Shown here: positions 58,882 to 64,000 of the stretch, in pieces
Position numbering within the stretch: the first letter of the stretch is position 1
Layout of the letters: every line of letters starts with the position of its first letter
Source of the DNA: Capniomyces stellatus
Lineage: Eukaryota > Kickxellomycota > Harpellomycetes > Harpellales > Legeriomycetaceae
Assembly: GCA_001661515.1 (NCBI GenBank)
Contig: LUVW01000038.1
Location: 62,001 to 126,000, forward strand
Length of the DNA: 64,000 bases
Direction of reading: 5' to 3'
The notes under the pieces: model-generated
Told to the model about the DNA's origin: nothing
The model's database searches: none
Seen by the model: the letters and a program-made list of their open reading frames with translations, nothing else
Translations under genes and position numbers: made by a program

Positions 58882-61039
58882 GACTGACACGTATATTAAG
58901 TTTATTTCCCCTTGTGTCCTGCTTTTATCTTTTCTTTACCCTTACCTTTTCTTTTTCTTTTTCTTTGATTTTTTCTCTGATATGCCTCAGTTTGCTATGC
59001 TTTATTTGGTACATGCTTTTGGGCTACCATTGAGTTGGTAGCTTATACTTTTTAGTTTTTAAACATCTGCCATTTTTATTTATACATACTTCATTGTCAA
59101 TCTAGCTTATTTGATAAATAAATATAGTAATTAATCCACTTATTTCCCACTTGTGGATGGTTCTAGTGATCCGATCCTGTTTGTTTTGTCTTTAACCTTG
59201 TTGTGCTGTTTCTCTATGTGTGGTTTAGAGAGGTTGTTGGTACCAACAGCCGTTTATGGCTACGCTCTTTCAGTTCAGCTATCCAGTGTTAATTCTGCTG
59301 TTCTTTGCTGAGTGAATCGTGAACTTGCTATTTTAGAAAAATGACAAAACAAAGCAACTATTATTACTTGAAGCTGTTTTGTTTATGTTAATTGATGATA
59401 TTAAATTGTCAGCGACCTAGAACCAAATTAATCTGCTTTTTTTTTGAATGTGGACGAGTTTATTGGGCTTACTTGTATTTAAATATTCCAAAAAAAAAAT
59501 GGATTGTTGAATCAAATTTCCTAATTTAATCTAAATCACTATAATTCAGTTATTTATGTAATGTTTATTTTGATTATACTGTAATAATGGTCAAACGGCT
59601 TATTCTCTTCTGTAATAAAGTTGTTATTCTACTGAACTATTAATAGTAATGATATATTTACTTTTGTCCAGCAAGTACAATGGCTGAATAATACTGTCAC
59701 TAAAGCAGTATGACTATAAATATAACTTTTTAGTGCAACATTATCAAACCGGAAAACATAGTGATTAGAGTTATTATCCAAAAGTTTCTAAAGTCTAGTT
59801 TATAAAAACCAACCAGCCTTTATTCGTTTTTTTTATTCGCTTGGAAGGGGGGGGGGGGTGAACTATATTTAGAACTTGCCAGCTTTTAATCAAAAAATTA
59901 AAGAAAATAGTAATAAACGTTCCAAAGCAAAAGCGAGGAAATCCGTTGTGATCAAGCAAAATTTCTGACAATGGCACCGCTATAGTCAAACGAACAAACT
60001 CAGCACTCAGGTGACGTTACACATTTGTAAACCAGACTTGATTCTCTGCGATTAAAACCCCCAACTCCAACGTGGAAAAGTCGAATGAACCATAAATTAA
60101 TCTTTGCTTTTCTTTTAAACTTACCAATTAGCGTCAATCACAAATTGGTCTAGTAGTCAAGTTTAATTTAGAATGTAATACTTTTGCTCATTTTCCAAAA
60201 TTTCTATTTCAAATACGCTAAAACCTCGCCTCAACTAAGGGGTGTTTTTTTTTTTAAATTGAAATACCAAGTGGAGCTTTTTTGCTTTGTTGGAAAGCGC
60301 AATTATAAAGGCTAAAACAAAAGAGCATTCGAAAAGAATCAATTTCCTGCATCAATTGGCATAATACAAGTATAAAACATCACCCAAAACCACTCCCCAA
60401 TACCTCCAAGTTTGAACCAAACAAAACAATAAAGTTGCATAGTTTTGAGAGTACTGCTGTTTTCTATTTATTGAGCACTGTTAGAAACCTTTTCTCGTAA
60501 TTTTTATTCTCTAGATAAACAATTGTTACATAAGCTATTACAAAGTAAGCCAGGGCAATCATAAAAGGTCGACTCTGTAAAATGAACACTTAGCTACTTT
60601 GAATATTATAAAACTACTCACCAAAACTCAATTCAACAACATTAAACAATTCTTTGCATTCAGTAGCTATACAAGTAGCCACAAACATTAGATAGAGGCA
60701 AAAACAAAAGCAAAGGGTTTTACAGAAGCAAATACACACAACAATAAACCAACACAAGCAGATATACACGTCAGCCGTTTGCGGTTCAGCAATTTAAGCA
60801 TACTGTTAAGGGCAATTGTATTTTAGAGAAATCAGTTTGAATAATTCCACAAAGAGTAGCGTACCATACGCCGGTAATTTAAAGCAGTAATTAGTGGTTG
60901 CGAATAAAAGCACCAAAGAGCTAGAAAGCACACTTTTATTAATTTCTGACGCCAAGGGAGCAGGAGTGTCACAGCGACAGCAATTCAGATACGTTCAGGG
61001 CGTAAGAGGAGGTAGAATATCTACACGCAGGCATAAACA
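58882..61039. other. Intergenic, NUP53 to NVJ2-like gene
   Basis: 2.2 kb of AT-rich DNA. It contains an 11-12 base G run near 59848 and the second copy of the shared 16-mer. The frame at 60894-61094 starts at a non-ATG codon, overlaps the next gene start and looks spurious. No tRNA seen. Confidence 0.45.
60266..60281 (+). repeat. 16-mer shared with 55558-55573
   Basis: Identical ACCAAGTGGAGCTTTT, 774 bases upstream of the NVJ2-like start, preceded by the 11-mer CTCGCCTCAAC at 60225. Confidence 0.6.
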
Positions 61040-64000
61040 ATGTGGGGGCTGTTATTTACGTATTTTATTGGGTTTATATCTTTCCCTTTGTTAATTTGTC
61101 TCTTGGCGGTAGCGTGGTACCACTTGCCGTCTGGGGGGAAAGCACGCAAACCTAAATATGCCGAGGAAAACGAGCTATTGGAGTCCTATAAAGAAATCGA
61201 GTCGTTAAAGTATGGCATACAAGGCAGAAGAATGAGCGGAGAGGTTCGTAGGAACAAGTATGTTGACGGAACAAGGTTGAGTAGTGGGAATAGTGGGGGT
61301 TTGGATAAAGAAGAAGACGATGGGCTAAATAAGGAAACCGGTACCGAGACGATGTCGGGGTGGCTGAGGGTGGCCAAGCCCGATACTGCAGAGCCAACAA
61401 ACAGCACCAAAGGGTTTGGCTCATTTGTTACAAGTGGGATTAGTAAGTTAATGTCTAGCAAAAAAGATAGCGTCTCGCTAGAATTGTCCGATAAAGAGCT
61501 GGAAGAAATGAACATAGCGTCCGCCAACAAAAACAGGTTAAGAGAAGCGACGCTGTGTTTTGCTAGACTGACAGGGAACACGCTGTTTTTATATGAAGGC
61601 GACGAGAATAGTAAAGGGCTGGGAACTTTTGTTTTATCAGAGTATGAAGTCGAGTTGTATAACGAGGCGGGATTCAACGAGTCAAGGATATACTCTAAAA
61701 GGATTCCGATACTCCTCAGAGCCAAGCACTCGCCTTATCAGCACAAAAAAAGCCAGAATAGCGATGATTACAGCAATGGGCACCAGGAAAAAAGCGGAGT
61801 GGTTGATAGCACGGCAGTTTCACAAAAGAGTAGCAAGAACGATGTCTTGGATGAGGATTGTGAAAAGATGAATTGTGAGACTGATAAGGATAAGGATAAA
61901 AGAGTTGCGCTATATCTGTATGCAGAACGATCGGTGGAGAAAGAGGACTGGTACCTCGAGTTGCTATCGGCATCTCTTGAAAATGATAGCACCGAGAAAA
62001 ACAAAAAGAAGAGGGAGATTGTAGAGTATGGACGCGCATTTTCCAAAATGGCCTTAAACAGGTATATTAGCAGTGGGGAAACCGAGAACCAATGGCTAGA
62101 GGCTGTTGTGGAGCGGTATATGATGGGTATGCTAAAAACAAAGAAGCTGAGGCAGTTCATTATAGACAAGGTCAAGCATAAGTTTTCAAGGCTTAAGCTT
62201 CCAGCTATTTTCTCGTATATCCGAGTAATAGGCCTTGAGATGGGGGAAGAGATCCCTAGAGTCAGCGAATTAAAGCTGCTGAAAAGAGACAGTAGTGGGA
62301 GGATGGAAATTGAAGCGCAGACAGAGTATTTGGGGGGATTTTCTGTTACAGTTGAGGTTGAAGTGAGTGTTGTGAATATAAAGCTGAAGATGACGTTTAA
62401 AGTTTTACTAGAAAAGTTTTCCGGAAAGGCACTGGTTGTGATTAAAAGACCGCCATCTAGCAGGGTGTGGATAGGGTTTGATGAGCTTGAGGACGTGGCT
62501 CTGGATATTCAGCCAATGATTATGCAAAAGGAGATAAAGTACGGGAAGATTATACAAGTACTGAAAAACAAACTGATTGAATCGTTCAAAAGCAGTTCGG
62601 TATTGCCAAACATGATTGACCTTTTGTTTTTGAGAGCAGAAAACACGGGCGGGCTGTTTGAAGATATGATTTACTATGGCGAGGATGGGGTGTTTGGGAG
62701 GGTGGGCCAGGACGAGTTGGCAGAGAAAATACCCAAGGACGGCGAGTCGTCTGAGCATACACTGAGCAAGCCCAAGAGCAAAGATGCACTAGTTGGAATT
62801 GAAAACAACCCAAAGCAAAGGCAAAGGGAAACGAGCGAGCATGTTGAAGATGAGATGGAAGAAACTGACGCGGGAAGCTTTGATGACAGCAAGGGAGCAA
62901 ACATTGAAGGAAAGGACACCAACCAGCCTGAAGGAAACATGGAGTTTTTGAAGCAAGATAAACAGCAGGAGGAGATCATCAGAATGATGCTGGAAACAGA
63001 GTCTCAAGCTAGCAGGAACAGAGGCAAAAGTAAAAAGCAAAGCAATCCGTTCAGCTTTGGCAAAAACTCACTCTTTTCAGACAAAAAATCAGGGTCTCCG
63101 GCGTTAGAGGAAACCAAAAAAGCCAATGGTAAACTAAGCCGTGAAAACACGCCCAACTCAGTGTTGGCCGATTTGACTAGCAGCCACCAGCCAGAAAACA
63201 AAGACAGAAGTAGTGCTGGAACAGGCATAAACGACGATACAAGGGAGTCTAGGAATGACAAAAACAAGTCAGAATCGAAATCAAGTTCTGATGAAAGCAC
63301 AGAGACAGTAACCAGTGCAAAGTCTAGTAGAAAATTGTCACAAGGGCCAGGCAAAAAAAACGAGAGTAACGTCAATTCGGATATTTGCGATATAACGGGT
63401 GTTTCGCCGGAACTAACAAGTATGAATAAATTGCAGGATGCCAAGGATGGTGCAAAGAACCAAGAGAGGCTGTCGAATGGAACAGAGACAGCAATGAATT
63501 GGTTTTGGAGAGGAGCAAAACAGGCTCAGCAGGAACCAAATAGTCCTAAAACTCCGAATAACAAAGCTCCAGGAACACCTTCAAGCAAGAGCAATGGCTA
63601 CAAAGGCGGCGGTATTAGCAGCGCTGACATAAATACAGACATCGAGAGTAGCCCAACTGGTGTGAAGCCAGAAACAAAGCAAGGAGTTGGGTCCGGGAAA
63701 AGCCCCAAATCTAAGCAGAGCCCAAGAGTTGGATATGGATATGGACATGGGGTGGCAGGTTCCCCTGACGTGAACTTGGCCAAATCACCAACAACCAATA
63801 GCAGTAAAAGCAAGGGTAGTAGCGGGTTGTCTAACTCGGTGTTTACTAAGAAAAACTTGATGAAAACTAAAGATAGCATTAGCGAAATGATCAATAAAAC
63901 GATCCTGTCAAAATCGACACAGAGCAACACAAGTAGGATGTCGGAAATACTAAACGCAAAGGACTTGCAAAGGCTTGCAACCTTGCAGCAATCAATGGGG
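61040..64000 (+). CDS. NVJ2: NVJ2/TEX2-like SMP-domain lipid-transfer protein, 3' partial
   Basis: Open without a stop from the ATG at 61040 to the window end, 987 codons so far. An in-frame TAA lies just upstream of the ATG, which fixes the start. NVJ2/TEX2 proteins sit in the ER and move lipids such as ceramide at contact sites. A membrane segment covers residues 3-25 (LLFTYFIGFISFPLLICLLA). A PH-like region lies at about 164-325 (LCFARLTGNTLFLYEGDE; later KEDWYLELLSAS). The SMP domain is at about 370-560: WLEAVVERYMMGML, TEYLGGFSVTVEVEVSVVNI, LSG-type segment FSGKALVVIKRPPSSRVWIG, then VLPNMIDLLF. After it the chain is Ser/Lys/Asn-rich and disordered. No intron was needed. The C-terminus lies beyond the window. 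Confidence 0.93.
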   Translation, partial: MWGLLFTYFIGFISFPLLICLLAVAWYHLPSGGKARKPKYAEENELLESYKEIESLKYGIQGRRMSGEVRRNKYVDGTRLSSGNSGGLDKEEDDGLNKETGTETMSGWLRVAKPDTAEPTNSTKGFGSFVTSGISKLMSSKKDSVSLELSDKELEEMNIASANKNRLREATLCFARLTGNTLFLYEGDENSKGLGTFVLSEYEVELYNEAGFNESRIYSKRIPILLRAKHSPYQHKKSQNSDDYSNGHQEKSGVVDSTAVSQKSSKNDVLDEDCEKMNCETDKDKDKRVALYLYAERSVEKEDWYLELLSASLENDSTEKNKKKREIVEYGRAFSKMALNRYISSGETENQWLEAVVERYMMGMLKTKKLRQFIIDKVKHKFSRLKLPAIFSYIRVIGLEMGEEIPRVSELKLLKRDSSGRMEIEAQTEYLGGFSVTVEVEVSVVNIKLKMTFKVLLEKFSGKALVVIKRPPSSRVWIGFDELEDVALDIQPMIMQKEIKYGKIIQVLKNKLIESFKSSSVLPNMIDLLFLRAENTGGLFEDMIYYGEDGVFGRVGQDELAEKIPKDGESSEHTLSKPKSKDALVGIENNPKQRQRETSEHVEDEMEETDAGSFDDSKGANIEGKDTNQPEGNMEFLKQDKQQEEIIRMMLETESQASRNRGKSKKQSNPFSFGKNSLFSDKKSGSPALEETKKANGKLSRENTPNSVLADLTSSHQPENKDRSSAGTGINDDTRESRNDKNKSESKSSSDESTETVTSAKSSRKLSQGPGKKNESNVNSDICDITGVSPELTSMNKLQDAKDGAKNQERLSNGTETAMNWFWRGAKQAQQEPNSPKTPNNKAPGTPSSKSNGYKGGGISSADINTDIESSPTGVKPETKQGVGSGKSPKSKQSPRVGYGYGHGVAGSPDVNLAKSPTTNSSKSKGSSGLSNSVFTKKNLMKTKDSISEMINKTILSKSTQSNTSRMSEILNAKDLQRLATLQQSMG

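Noticed and set aside
60894..61094. Small plus-strand frame before the NVJ2-like gene
   Set aside because: It starts at a non-ATG codon and overlaps the clear NVJ2-like start in another frame.

Overview
The window is nuclear DNA of a fungus. Intergenic DNA is AT-rich and full of homopolymer runs. Genes carry short GT-AG introns of about 95-195 bases, and their products are core fungal/opisthokont proteins. A RINT1-type Dsl1-complex subunit, SLC41 and a Hac1/XBP1-type bZIP suggest a lineage outside the Saccharomycotina. An early-diverging, possibly animal-associated fungus such as Kickxellomycotina is my guess, not a demonstration. No tRNA, rRNA, transposon or CRISPR array was found. One 10-N assembly gap lies in a poly-T tract at 15585-15594.

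Layout. Left third: glycogen branching enzyme (-), a small orphan (-), RINT1 (+, 4 exons), glutamate-cysteine ligase (+, 5 exons), a kinesin-8 (-), the nucleotide-sugar transporter HUT1 (-), a HAC1/XBP1-type bZIP gene (-) and an SLC41 Mg2+ transporter (-, 3 exons). Middle: SPT7 (SAGA; 2 exons), a two-exon orphan gene, two secreted proteins separated by AT-rich DNA, a mitochondrial-type DEAD-box helicase, and a cytochrome P450 (-). Right third: HAS1 (+), RNA14/CSTF3 (-, 2 exons), NUP53/NUP35 (+, 4 exons with a proposed miniexon) and an NVJ2/TEX2-type lipid-transfer protein (+) that runs off the right edge. The genes are mostly unrelated housekeeping genes; there is no operon or cluster logic. 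RINT1, HUT1, HAC1 and NVJ2 all serve the endoplasmic reticulum.

Most interesting signal: the bZIP gene is split by a stop codon, and a second open frame of about 140 codons follows. At the junction the RNA can form two hairpins with 7-base loops (CAGCAGU and CAGCAGC), matching the Ire1 consensus CNG/CNGN. Cutting both loops at the canonical point removes exactly 55 bases and joins the two frames into a 412-residue protein with an acidic C-terminal tail. This is a predicted unfolded-protein-response switch. The only conventional rival I found is a 61-base GT-AG intron with a poor acceptor.

Other points: an abrupt change of coding-strand skew from G-rich to C-rich inside five genes; a secreted polyampholyte protein with basic and acidic repeat blocks; an Asn-rich tail on RNA14; a DEVD helicase; and several intergenic repeats.
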